This document shows, one piece after another, positions 37,301 through 45,626 of a stretch of DNA of 64,000 bases. Made by a program: the position numbers and the translations under genes. The notes under the pieces were generated by a model that did not search any database, was not told where the DNA came from, and was given only the letters and a program-made list of their open reading frames with translations. The stretch spans positions 52,716 through 116,715 of the forward strand of contig CAADGV010000032.1 in the NCBI GenBank assembly GCA_900696645.1. Reading direction: 5' to 3'. Position 1 is the first letter of the stretch; each line of letters opens with the position of its first letter. The stretch comes from an uncultured Chlorobiota bacterium. Its GTDB lineage: Bacteria > Bacteroidota > Ignavibacteria > UBA10030 > UBA6906.

Positions 37301-39588
37301 GAAGTAAGTATCTCCAGTTCAACGGCGTCTGAAGGCTTCGCCATGCACGCAAGCCTGCACTCGCCCGGTTTCAAACCGCAAATGTCTTCGAGCGTTCCGC
37401 GTTCATCCTCCCCAACCGGATTCAGATATTCTCCGCCCGAAATAATCCTGACTGGATCGCTGCCGCAGATTCCTGCATGACATTCTGCAACGATCTTGAT
37501 CCCATTATTCTCGGCAATTGTACAAATGGTTTGCCCTGTCTCAAACGGAACCGACTTGCCGAGATTCTTGAAGACAACCACCATTCCGGATGCTGCCGGC
37601 GCGGAAACCGGCTCGACAGGTTTTGCAGCAGGCTTCGCAGCAGGTGGCGCTTTTGTTGTCACCCTGACCCGATCAACGACACCCTCTTCCTGCATACTCA
37701 GCCTGAATGTCTGACTCCCGACACGAAACATTTCTCCGGGCTCGATCCTGACGGCATTTCGAACCTTGAGGTACGTACCGTTAACACTCTTGAGATCTTT
37801 GATAAACACCTTTCGATCTTTTGTAGCGATGGAAAGGTGCCGCCGGGAAAGGGTCATGTCGTTGGCATCAAGCGTAATATCTGGAGCTTCGCGGCCAAGT
37901 ACAATGGTTTTTTCTTGTGTCGGAAAATATTTGCCGACCTGCCTTCCCGATTGATTGTAATGAAAGATTGCCAGCTGCCCGTTTTCCTCCCTGAAGATAA
38001 GAAACTGTCTACCCAATCTCAGCAGGTCTCCGTCGGTCACTTCGACCGGCTTCGCTTCGGTTGTTCGCAAAAATATACCTGTCTGACTTCCGTCGTCACG
38101 CAGGAAGAATCCATCTCCGCCATGTGAAATTGAGGCATGACGTTCCGAAAGATTTGTGTCCTCCGGAAACACAATGTCGCAAAATTTCCGCCCGATTGTT
38201 GTAACGCCGTTCATGTTCACCGTGAACTCATCCTCCTCCACCCCGCCGGCAGTCAGCCGGACAAGGTACGCCCGTTTCTCCGTCGCCTTTTCCTGCGGCG
38301 GCTCCGTAATTTTTGAGAACACGGTCATGAGCGGAGATAGGGGAACCGGCTCTTGTTCGATCTTTGGCGCTTCATCCGCAAGCTGGACGTTCACCTCAAT
38401 CTCCTTCTTCCCTTCCACCCGCTGCGCAACGACTTCCGCAACGATTACTCCGTCGATCATTCCTGCCTTGATATTGCCTCTGTGTTTTACTTCACGGAAT
38501 GTCGACGGATCGGCGGTGAAATCTTGTGTTTCAAGATAGACCTGGCTGAGTATGTCGCCAATGAGATACACGTTCGGTTGTTGCGTTTCAAGAAGTGGCG
38601 TGACACACATTCGCTTCTTGTTTGTGAGGCCGCCTGTCACCATTCTGATGCCGAGAGAATTCAGAAACGCTTCCGGGATATCCTCGCCGATGCAAGCGAT
38701 GCAGAGTTCTTTCAGAAACTCGAGATGCAACGTTTCATTCGGGCGGCCCGCAATCGCTTTCCGATCGGTTCTGAGTGAAAGAAATTCCTGCTTGTCATCT
38801 CCGGCAACAATTGCCACAGGCTCGCTGTTGGGAAAGTAGCGGATATTGCCGTTGCCGATGTACGCCTCAAAGAACACATCCGCGAGAGCCTTCGACACCT
38901 TGGGAAGCTTGTCGCCGCGATACGACCAGTACACAGCCGAGGACTCGTTTGCTTTCACTTTTGCATTGGAGATGGCGATAACGGCCTCGGCAGCCGATGT
39001 ACCGCCGCCGATGACAAGCGCCGGGCCTTTCACGTAGGCTTGCGCGTCGGCAAGGCGGTAGGCAATCCCGTCTGTGTTCCCGGGAATATCAAATCGCCGC
39101 GGCACGCCCCGCCCGATTCCGATGGCAATGTGTTTGGCAAGAATCTGCTGTTCGGATTTTGTGTTGTGATTCCATGTCTTTATCTGCCACACGCCATCGC
39201 CGCGCCGGTGCAGTCCAAGCAGTTCGATTCCTATTTGAGCGGGGATGTTGTTGGCAACATACAGGAGCTTCCATTCATCCACCATCTCATCTTTATCGAT
39301 AGCGGAGAAATGGAGTGCCGAGATGAGATCGCCGCCCTTCGGAAAGCGCATCTGATCACCACCGCCGAAGTCGGGAAGGATCAGCTTGTCTTTGGGATAA
39401 TCGCGGATGCGCTTCATCAAATCGTCGTAGTCGATCACCAGCGCATTGAGGCCGAGTTCCTTTGCGCGGAATGCCGCGGCTGTTCCCGCAGGCCCGCCGC
39501 CAACAACCAGCAGGTCGAGAACCTCAGGCAGCGCAACTGATGTTGCCAGCAGCAACGAACCATCCGCCGAGTAAGTCACACTCGTCAT
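37297..39588 (-). CDS. Flavoprotein oxidoreductase fused to two FHA domains and a [2Fe-2S] ferredoxin domain
   Basis: 763 aa in one chain. Residues 1-390 form a thioredoxin-reductase-like FAD/NAD(P)H domain, with FAD motif VVGGGPAGTAAAF at 28-40, pyridine-nucleotide motif VIGGGTSAAEA near 192 and NVYLIGD near 340. FHA1 (about 441-532) has IGRKF and SERHAS but QTG where most FHA domains have NGT. FHA2 (about 555-632) has LGRE, SRRH and SVNGT, a canonical phospho-Thr reader. A ferredoxin-like domain (about 670-763) ends in CRLACMAKP. In it the usual CX4-5CX2C motif reads C703-HAGI-C708-GS-D711, so the third ligand is Asp. No signal peptide, so cytoplasmic. It overlaps both neighbours by four bases. 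It probably moves electrons from NAD(P)H to the Fe-S/cytochrome chain under phospho-signal control. Confidence 0.88.
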   Translation of the reverse strand: MTSVTYSADGSLLLATSVALPEVLDLLVVGGGPAGTAAAFRAKELGLNALVIDYDDLMKRIRDYPKDKLILPDFGGGDQMRFPKGGDLISALHFSAIDKDEMVDEWKLLYVANNIPAQIGIELLGLHRRGDGVWQIKTWNHNTKSEQQILAKHIAIGIGRGVPRRFDIPGNTDGIAYRLADAQAYVKGPALVIGGGTSAAEAVIAISNAKVKANESSAVYWSYRGDKLPKVSKALADVFFEAYIGNGNIRYFPNSEPVAIVAGDDKQEFLSLRTDRKAIAGRPNETLHLEFLKELCIACIGEDIPEAFLNSLGIRMVTGGLTNKKRMCVTPLLETQQPNVYLIGDILSQVYLETQDFTADPSTFREVKHRGNIKAGMIDGVIVAEVVAQRVEGKKEIEVNVQLADEAPKIEQEPVPLSPLMTVFSKITEPPQEKATEKRAYLVRLTAGGVEEDEFTVNMNGVTTIGRKFCDIVFPEDTNLSERHASISHGGDGFFLRDDGSQTGIFLRTTEAKPVEVTDGDLLRLGRQFLIFREENGQLAIFHYNQSGRQVGKYFPTQEKTIVLGREAPDITLDANDMTLSRRHLSIATKDRKVFIKDLKSVNGTYLKVRNAVRIEPGEMFRVGSQTFRLSMQEEGVVDRVRVTTKAPPAAKPAAKPVEPVSAPAASGMVVVFKNLGKSVPFETGQTICTIAENNGIKIVAECHAGICGSDPVRIISGGEYLNPVGEDERGTLEDICGLKPGECRLACMAKPSDAVELEILTS

Positions 39589-40529
39589 CTTGACGGCTTC
39601 CTGACGAGACGAGCCTTGACAAGGCCGAATGTGATTTTCATGCCTTCCTTCACTTCCACTTCTTTTGAAATTCTCTGATTATCGATGTATGTATGATTCT
39701 TGCTTCCGAGATCTTTTAGCGTAAGCGTTCCTCCCTTTAACACAAATTCGGCATGTTTGCGCGACATCGAGCCATCGTCGATGAATATGGCGGATGATTG
39801 TTCGCGACCGACAATCATCGAACCTTCCTTCAGATCGAAAGCAGCGGGCCCTCCTTTCAATCCCTCAAAAATGAGAACGTAATGCGGCAACGATTCCGGG
39901 GCGGCAGGCTTCGGCGGTTTCGAAGGCTCGACAAATGACGGAACGGGCGTGAAATCAACACCAACTTTCGTGCGTTGGATATCATCCGAAACCGGCGGCT
40001 CCGGTTTCTCTTGAAACGCAGGAAGCGAGAATGCGCCATCGTCAAAGACAGTCTTCTGCCGTTCGTCTGTTTTGGGACTCACAGGCTCATCCTCCTTCGA
40101 TAATGATGGGAGGGGAACGAAATCCTCGCTGACTTTCGTCTTCCGATCAGGAACGGAAGGCTTGAGAGGAGCCGGATTCTGCGGCAGTTGCTTAACGGGT
40201 TTCCTATCCCGCTCCTCTGATACATCCTCCATTACTTGAAAAAGAAAATCGAACGCGTTTGAGAATGTGATGATATTCAGTTCGCTCAGGCGCTCTTTCC
40301 CTCGTACTCGAACGCCATCAACACGAGTACCGTTACGGCTGCCGAGATCTTCGATGATGAATCTCTTCTCTTTCTCATCGAACACAATGCGTGCATGCTT
40401 CCCCGAAATTGACTGCGGATAGAGTTGAATCGAATTCCCGGGAGCCTTGCCGATAGTTGCCTCCCTGCCGATTTCGAACAAGGCTCCGGCCAACTGACCT
40501 GTTTTGCAGAACAATCGCGCTTTCATCAT
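39585..40529 (-). CDS. Double FHA-domain protein
   Basis: 314-aa cytoplasmic adaptor with an FHA domain at each end. The N-terminal one has IGKAPGN, SGKHA and LGSRNGT. The C-terminal one has VGREQSSA, SRKHA and LGSKNHT. Both keep the Ser/Arg/Asn residues that hold phospho-threonine. The linker (about 110-215) is Pro/Lys-rich with repeated KVSEDFVPLPS / KTVFDDGAFSLP / KVGVDFTPVPS strings, a pattern that could offer several phosphorylation sites. ATG at 40529 has GGAG five bases upstream and overlaps the cytochrome stop (ATGATGA). It probably scaffolds the kinase with the redox proteins. Confidence 0.88.
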   Translation of the reverse strand: MMKARLFCKTGQLAGALFEIGREATIGKAPGNSIQLYPQSISGKHARIVFDEKEKRFIIEDLGSRNGTRVDGVRVRGKERLSELNIITFSNAFDFLFQVMEDVSEERDRKPVKQLPQNPAPLKPSVPDRKTKVSEDFVPLPSLSKEDEPVSPKTDERQKTVFDDGAFSLPAFQEKPEPPVSDDIQRTKVGVDFTPVPSFVEPSKPPKPAAPESLPHYVLIFEGLKGGPAAFDLKEGSMIVGREQSSAIFIDDGSMSRKHAEFVLKGGTLTLKDLGSKNHTYIDNQRISKEVEVKEGMKITFGLVKARLVRKPSR

Positions 40530-42103
40530 TTCCTCTCCACATACAATTGCAAACTGCCGCGATTCTGCTTGTTCGGATGCATGAAGTGGCACGACACGCA
40601 GTTGCTCAGTCCGGCACTTTGTGTATGACATTCGGTGCAGTTGTCAAGTTTCGGTATGTTGTGCGTTGACGCCTTGTCGATTGCTGCTACACCTGTTGTG
40701 TCGCCTGCTATTGCCCGTTCGACAGGAATCACATTGTGACAATCAAGACACCGTCGCTGGATGATATGCGCCCGATGATCGAACTCGGCACGCAGAAACG
40801 ATCGCTGACTCGCTTTGACGTTAAGGATTGATGCTCCTTGAACGTAATGGCATTCGAGACATGGCTTTGCCAGCTTCTGTGCAAAGTCATCAATCTCTTG
40901 TCGTTGAGTAACTGCTTTGACACTTTGCGCAAGGCCGGGAAGTTCCGGCAACATGTCGCCGAATGAAATCCGTCGCTGCGCGGCTTTCAGCAGTGAATCG
41001 ATCATCGTCAGCTCCCGCTGAATCTCGGCTTCAGGATGCGAACGCAAACCAATTACGTATTCCTGAAGAGTCTTGATTGCTTCATGATACACCTCTTCTT
41101 TGCTTCTCGTCGTACCCTGACCTGAAGCGGCCAACAAATCAGCCAATGTCGAATCGGAATGCATAATCCGGTAAAGCTGTTTCAGGTTTTCGAGAACCCA
41201 CGGATCGCGATGATACACGGGCGATTTCTTGACACGGGAGCCGCTCACAGTAAACTCGTTCGGGTTTGTGTAGAAAGCCCACGTTGTGCCCGGTCCGCGT
41301 CGTCGCTGAATCATCTCAAGCGTCTCAACACCAATAGACGACGGATTTGCAGCATCTTTTATTGCAAGCGACGACGTCTCGACATTCGCTGTCAGATGGC
41401 AATCGCCGCAATGCGCGTCGAAGTCGAGAGATTTGAATCCTTTGCCGTCGGGTTGGGCTTCGTGGCAGTATAAGCACGCCTGCTCAGCGTTTGGAGTCTT
41501 TAGCAACTTCAGCACTTCCTTCGTGTGAAGGACATGTGTCATCTTCAATGTCGAATCATCCGGCGTATTTGTGCGGGCAAAGGCAAACTCGGGATGATTC
41601 TTGTTGAACGATGAAAAATGGCACGATGCACATTTCGAATCAGGAGTACGGGTAATTGCCGCCTCTCTTCCCTTGTGATCGGGATGACAGTTTGCGCATC
41701 GTTGTTCGTCCGACGCATGCTTTTTTTTCGCTGTTCCAATCCTGCCGGCATCTTCTGAGCGATAAAGATAGTGGGCAGAAAAGGTGTAAACGCCCAATTT
41801 GTCGTTTGCCTTCTCATGACACGTCGAGCATTTCGAGTCTGTCACACCTGCAAATGATTGGTGGCAGCTTGCGCAATTCGACTCGAATTGTGAATGATTG
41901 GATGAAAGATCACCGCTTGAGATGAATGTATTGTTGAGAAGCACGGCATCCGCCGCATAGTATAAAGCAATCAGGGCGCAACCAATTCCGCCCAACATCA
42001 TCATCTGTTTGCGGGAGACGGGAAAAACGTACTCCTTCGTCACCGGCAACCGGACATCACCGAAGGTTCCTTTCTTCCTGCTTTCGTCTTTCTGTTTTGC
42101 CAT
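40526..42103 (-). CDS. Membrane-anchored decaheme c-type cytochrome
   Basis: 525 aa. A short cytoplasmic N-terminus and one uncleaved membrane helix (about 33-55, MMMLGGIGCALIALYYAADAVLL) are followed by a periplasmic part with ten CxxCH heme motifs: CASCH, CSTCH, CANCH, CASCH, CLYCH, CGDCH, CLECH, CLDCH, CTECH and CVSCH. The motif spacing resembles cytochrome c3/c7-type multiheme wires. ATG at 42103 is chosen over an upstream in-frame start because it gives the anchor topology and lies five bases after the cytochrome b stop. It likely takes electrons from, or gives them to, the diheme cytochrome b encoded just before it. Confidence 0.9.
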   Translation of the reverse strand: MAKQKDESRKKGTFGDVRLPVTKEYVFPVSRKQMMMLGGIGCALIALYYAADAVLLNNTFISSGDLSSNHSQFESNCASCHQSFAGVTDSKCSTCHEKANDKLGVYTFSAHYLYRSEDAGRIGTAKKKHASDEQRCANCHPDHKGREAAITRTPDSKCASCHFSSFNKNHPEFAFARTNTPDDSTLKMTHVLHTKEVLKLLKTPNAEQACLYCHEAQPDGKGFKSLDFDAHCGDCHLTANVETSSLAIKDAANPSSIGVETLEMIQRRRGPGTTWAFYTNPNEFTVSGSRVKKSPVYHRDPWVLENLKQLYRIMHSDSTLADLLAASGQGTTRSKEEVYHEAIKTLQEYVIGLRSHPEAEIQRELTMIDSLLKAAQRRISFGDMLPELPGLAQSVKAVTQRQEIDDFAQKLAKPCLECHYVQGASILNVKASQRSFLRAEFDHRAHIIQRRCLDCHNVIPVERAIAGDTTGVAAIDKASTHNIPKLDNCTECHTQSAGLSNCVSCHFMHPNKQNRGSLQLYVERK

Positions 42104-42108
42104 AGTCG

Positions 42109-42945
42109 TTAGTAGTACCAGACGGCCCAGATATGCAACGCCACCATCAGCAACAGAACGAGCGAGAGCGGTACATGAGTTGCAAGCCACCATCGCAACG
42201 GACGTTGCAACGAGTAGTGTGCATCCAATTCCAGTTTTGTTCTATACAAATCCTGAAGCTGATCCAGCTTCTCTTTCTCCTCCAATGACAATACTTTCCG
42301 AAGAAACCCGAACTGTTTGATGGAGGATTGGATACCGCCGGTAACGTCAATGTAGTAAATCAGACGCGGCTGCGGCGCAATCAACGCTGCCGCAATGTTC
42401 GAGCGATAGAAATCCCTGACGGGTTCCGGGCATGATTCCACCATTTTCTCAGCCCTGGCTCGAATCTGCTCGACAAGTTCCGGAATTCTCTCGTACATTG
42501 CTTCCACCGACAATCCGGATGAGAGGATTTTGGGAATCCATTGTTGCAGCGCAACACCAAGCATTCCGCTGAGTGTAACCCAAATCGAAAGAAGCCACAG
42601 TATCCAATCAAACAGGCCATGCGGCAGGCGAAAACCCGTATGCAGCAGCACGAGCAGCCCTGCCAGCGTTCCTCCATACAGATGAAATTGGACCCACGCT
42701 TCCGATTTGCCGAGGTCGCGTTTCAACATTCTGCGGCGAACGGCGTAGAATCCCGCGCCGAGCATGAGCAGCGACGCGGCTGTTCCGTATGCTAATCCCC
42801 ACCAGTTTCCGGGATTGATTTCGGCAACAAGGCCATTCAGAAGGTACATGAGAATGAATGCGCTGGTGCCAAAAGCAAACGCAAGCGCCCATCGGGGGGA
42901 CTGGACGTAACGATGCCACTGAAATGATCTAAGTACTTTTAGCAT
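42109..42945 (-). CDS. Diheme cytochrome b-type membrane protein
   Basis: 278 aa with about five membrane helices. Two helices each carry a His pair at the H-x13-H spacing that holds two b hemes in cytochrome b/b6: FHLYGGTLAGLLVLLHTG and THVPLSLVLLLMVALHIW. A soluble stretch of about 95 residues (EAMYERIPELVEQIRARAEK...) separates the last two helices. ATG at 42945 has GAGGCGTGAG upstream and lies one base after the Fe-S gene stop. The arrangement with Fe-S protein and periplasmic cytochrome is that of a transmembrane electron-transfer module, such as the Nrf/Dsr/Hme type. Confidence 0.82.
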   Translation of the reverse strand: MLKVLRSFQWHRYVQSPRWALAFAFGTSAFILMYLLNGLVAEINPGNWWGLAYGTAASLLMLGAGFYAVRRRMLKRDLGKSEAWVQFHLYGGTLAGLLVLLHTGFRLPHGLFDWILWLLSIWVTLSGMLGVALQQWIPKILSSGLSVEAMYERIPELVEQIRARAEKMVESCPEPVRDFYRSNIAAALIAPQPRLIYYIDVTGGIQSSIKQFGFLRKVLSLEEKEKLDQLQDLYRTKLELDAHYSLQRPLRWWLATHVPLSLVLLLMVALHIWAVWYY

Positions 42946-42946
42946 C

Positions 42947-44578
42947 TCACGCCTCTTTCCACAAAAGATTTCTGAACTCTTCCAAGTTACCCACACGCAC
43001 GGCGCAACCATGAGGGCAACTGCGGACGCATGCAGGCCCTGCCGAATCCGTGTAGCAAAGATCGCATTTTGAGGCAAGTTGTTTTTCTTTGCCGCGCAAG
43101 CCTTCAGGAATCATGTCGGGCGGCCACTGTTCGCCTGTTTCGTGCATTGTGATTGCGTCATACGGACAGTTGTTTGCGCATGAGGCACAGCCAATGCAGA
43201 GTTTGTCATCAATTGCAACAACATCTCCCACATCTGTCCTGCGAATGGCGCCTGTCGGGCATCCGACCAAACACACAGGGTCCTCACAATGATAGCACGC
43301 CCGCGTGACAAGGAGGTTGCCCATTTTGTCTCCCTCACGAACAAAACGGGGAATTCCATCATGCGTATCCGCACAGCCGCGTACGCAGTCGTCGCAACGT
43401 GTGCAGATGTTCAGATCAATAACGAGAATGCTGTTTCCTTCCACTATTCCCTTGTTGAGCGCACTCGATATAAACTCCGATTGGCTGATGTTTTTCCTGC
43501 TGTAGCCGGCTTCCTTGACTCGAGCAACGATGCTATCCCACATCAAGCGTTCCATCGCCGGATGCCCGGTAAGCAGCGCGGCGAAATCTGTTCGTGAGAT
43601 CTTAATCAATTCAGCGTATTCCTTCGATGAGGCCGTGAACAACCACTTTCCCATTCCATCAAGAAGAAGTTCGGCTTGCCCGAAGATGTTTCCCTTCGAG
43701 AGATAGGAAACGACAATGCTGCCTTCTGCTATTTTCTTGGATACCTTGATGAAACCTGAACGAATGAGATAGAGGCAATCGGCCGGTTGCCCCTCTGCGG
43801 CGATTACTTCATCCGGCTCACAGGAAACAAGTTCCACCTTCTCTGCAAGTGCTTCAATCGACTGATCGCTGAGTTCTCTGAATAACGGCGTAGCGCGAAG
43901 CTGCGATTTCAGCGAGCGTTCCTTGTAGAGAGAATCGAGGCGTGACTTGAGGGCAGTTGAACGCTTTCGCATCATCCGAAGGGCCGAGGTACGAATTTGG
44001 ATCAGCCGGCATTCGGCGGATGTTTTTGCGGTGGCGGATTGCGGCCATCCGCTTAACGCGCCAATCTCACCAAACATCTCTCCGGCGCCAAGTTTCACGG
44101 CACCGCTTTTCGGCAGATCGAAGTCCAGCGACGCAAGAAATGTGATTGCTCCTTCGCTTCGGGATTGTTTTGCAATCTGCGCCTGAAACATTGTTTGCGC
44201 TACTCGGGGTCGCTCACTACCATCGGTCTTAACGGGTGCTGTTGCGACCATTGTGCGTGAGCGATTAAAGATTGGCGATGCCGAAGTCTGTTGCTTCTGA
44301 AAATACACGTCAACCGATCCCGACACAACGAAGAAAGCGATATCAATGTAGCTGCCCTCTTCAAAGAGAACAGTTCCCGCCTTCCACCGCGCTATGGAAA
44401 TATCCGGTGAGATTTTTTCAAGGAACTTGTTATCGTACTCTCTGAATATCTCAAACTGTTTCAATACATCGGGAGTAGGTTTTTCGGACAACTCCAAAAT
44501 GCCCGTATTGCCGCCGAAGGATGTCCAACGATCCTTGTACTGCTCGAGACGTTTGAGTTGTGTTTGACCGGATGACAT
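42947..44578 (-). CDS. Two cNMP-binding-type domains fused to a four-cluster [4Fe-4S] ferredoxin domain
   Basis: 543 aa. Residues about 45-205 and 222-345 are cyclic-nucleotide-binding-type beta-rolls. The first carries an insert of about 50 residues (95-160), and its phosphate-binding cassette reads FGEIGALSGWPQSAT, with Gln for the usual Arg. The second reads FGQAELLL with no Arg. Ligand binding is therefore doubtful. Residues 375-535 have 16 Cys in four clusters: CTRCDDCVRGC, CYHCEDPVCLVGC, CIGCASCANNC and CDLCX8CVRSC, as in DmsB/HybA-type electron-transfer subunits. No Tat signal or helix is seen, so it should be cytoplasmic. It probably docks on the cytochrome b. Confidence 0.9.
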   Translation of the reverse strand: MSSGQTQLKRLEQYKDRWTSFGGNTGILELSEKPTPDVLKQFEIFREYDNKFLEKISPDISIARWKAGTVLFEEGSYIDIAFFVVSGSVDVYFQKQQTSASPIFNRSRTMVATAPVKTDGSERPRVAQTMFQAQIAKQSRSEGAITFLASLDFDLPKSGAVKLGAGEMFGEIGALSGWPQSATAKTSAECRLIQIRTSALRMMRKRSTALKSRLDSLYKERSLKSQLRATPLFRELSDQSIEALAEKVELVSCEPDEVIAAEGQPADCLYLIRSGFIKVSKKIAEGSIVVSYLSKGNIFGQAELLLDGMGKWLFTASSKEYAELIKISRTDFAALLTGHPAMERLMWDSIVARVKEAGYSRKNISQSEFISSALNKGIVEGNSILVIDLNICTRCDDCVRGCADTHDGIPRFVREGDKMGNLLVTRACYHCEDPVCLVGCPTGAIRRTDVGDVVAIDDKLCIGCASCANNCPYDAITMHETGEQWPPDMIPEGLRGKEKQLASKCDLCYTDSAGPACVRSCPHGCAVRVGNLEEFRNLLWKEA

Positions 44579-44650
44579 TTATGGAACCACTGATTATTCT
44601 TCTTCTAACTCAAAGATTAAAGTAACATGATTCAACAGGAGAGACGTTTG

Positions 44651-45610
44651 CTACCCGCCGGTTTTCTTGTACAACAACTCAAGCCGCTGCTTCAACAATA
44701 GTAGCACCGAGTCTACCCGGGTACTGTCGGTGATTGACGGAAACGGTGGAAGCACAATCGGCTCCTTTGGGGGAGGAGGTGCAGCGCTTACATCGGCCGG
44801 TACGGGCTTCGGAGGTGGCGGCGGCTTGCGCACGCGTTGACGCGGAGTTGAGTCTCCCTCCTGATCAGACCCCGCAACGCTTTGCGCTGCAACAGCTTGC
44901 GGAACCGAAGCTGTACCCGAGGAACTCGGGGCAGGTTTCCGAGCAGACCCTGCTGTGGCAGGTCCGCGTGCCTTCTTCGCATCGGCAAAGTATTTCACGT
45001 TCTGATCTTCGTCGGTGATGGGATGCCGCCAGTGTTTGGCAACAGATTTCATTCCCGATCGGTAGTTGAACTTCTCGCCCGACGGATGACCCGCGGCAAG
45101 AATCTTCTGATCTGTCAGATAGTGGCAACGCACGCACATTTTTGCACGAACATTCAAGTCTTGTTTGACATCAAGCAAGCCAAGCGGAAGGGATTTTGTG
45201 TAGCCGGGACGAATCGTGCCGGGAGCATACTTCCCTTCCTGATGCACGTCCTTGTACCCGCTGCCGGGTCCGTGGCAGCTTTCGCAGCTTACACCTTCCT
45301 CAACATCCTTGCTCTCCTTCCCCGAAATGATCGTGCCATGACACTCCATGCACTTCGATGTTCCCTTGAGATAATTTGCAGAGCCAATGCCTGAGAGTTC
45401 AGCATATTTTCTCGCATCTTCGCTGTCGGCAATATCATCAACGGAATTCTTGTGCTTATCGATCATGTTCTTGTTGTCGCCGGCGTGACAGTTGTTCTGC
45501 CCGACACCGCAACCTACGGGACCGAGTGTCTGATACTTCTGGCTCCACGCGGAGACCGGCAGAAGAGCCACAACGCTGAAGAGAATGATCGTATACAGAA
45601 CATTTTTCAC
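44651..45610 (-). CDS. Periplasmic multiheme cytochrome (c554-like) with Pro-rich tail
   Basis: 319 aa from a GTG start at 45610. A signal peptide (KNVLYTIILFSVVALLPVSAWSQ) is followed by three canonical heme sites (CMECH, CESCH, CVRCH) and an N-terminal CX6CH (CGVGQNNCH) that could hold a fourth heme. The second half is Ala/Pro-rich (PPPPPKPVPADVSAAPPPPKE), likely an extended spacer through the cell wall, ending in a short helix. An ATG at 45652 would add 14 residues and overlap the preceding gene; GTG fits the signal peptide better but has no strong ribosome site. It is 72 bases ahead of the Fe-S gene. Confidence 0.8.
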   Translation of the reverse strand: MKNVLYTIILFSVVALLPVSAWSQKYQTLGPVGCGVGQNNCHAGDNKNMIDKHKNSVDDIADSEDARKYAELSGIGSANYLKGTSKCMECHGTIISGKESKDVEEGVSCESCHGPGSGYKDVHQEGKYAPGTIRPGYTKSLPLGLLDVKQDLNVRAKMCVRCHYLTDQKILAAGHPSGEKFNYRSGMKSVAKHWRHPITDEDQNVKYFADAKKARGPATAGSARKPAPSSSGTASVPQAVAAQSVAGSDQEGDSTPRQRVRKPPPPPKPVPADVSAAPPPPKEPIVLPPFPSITDSTRVDSVLLLLKQRLELLYKKTGG

Positions 45611-45626
45611 TGAACAGTCACGCCAA

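Noticed and set aside
44579..44650. Internal promoter ahead of the cNMP/Fe-S gene
   Set aside because: The 72-base gap has TTGAAT on the minus strand but no -10 at an acceptable distance.
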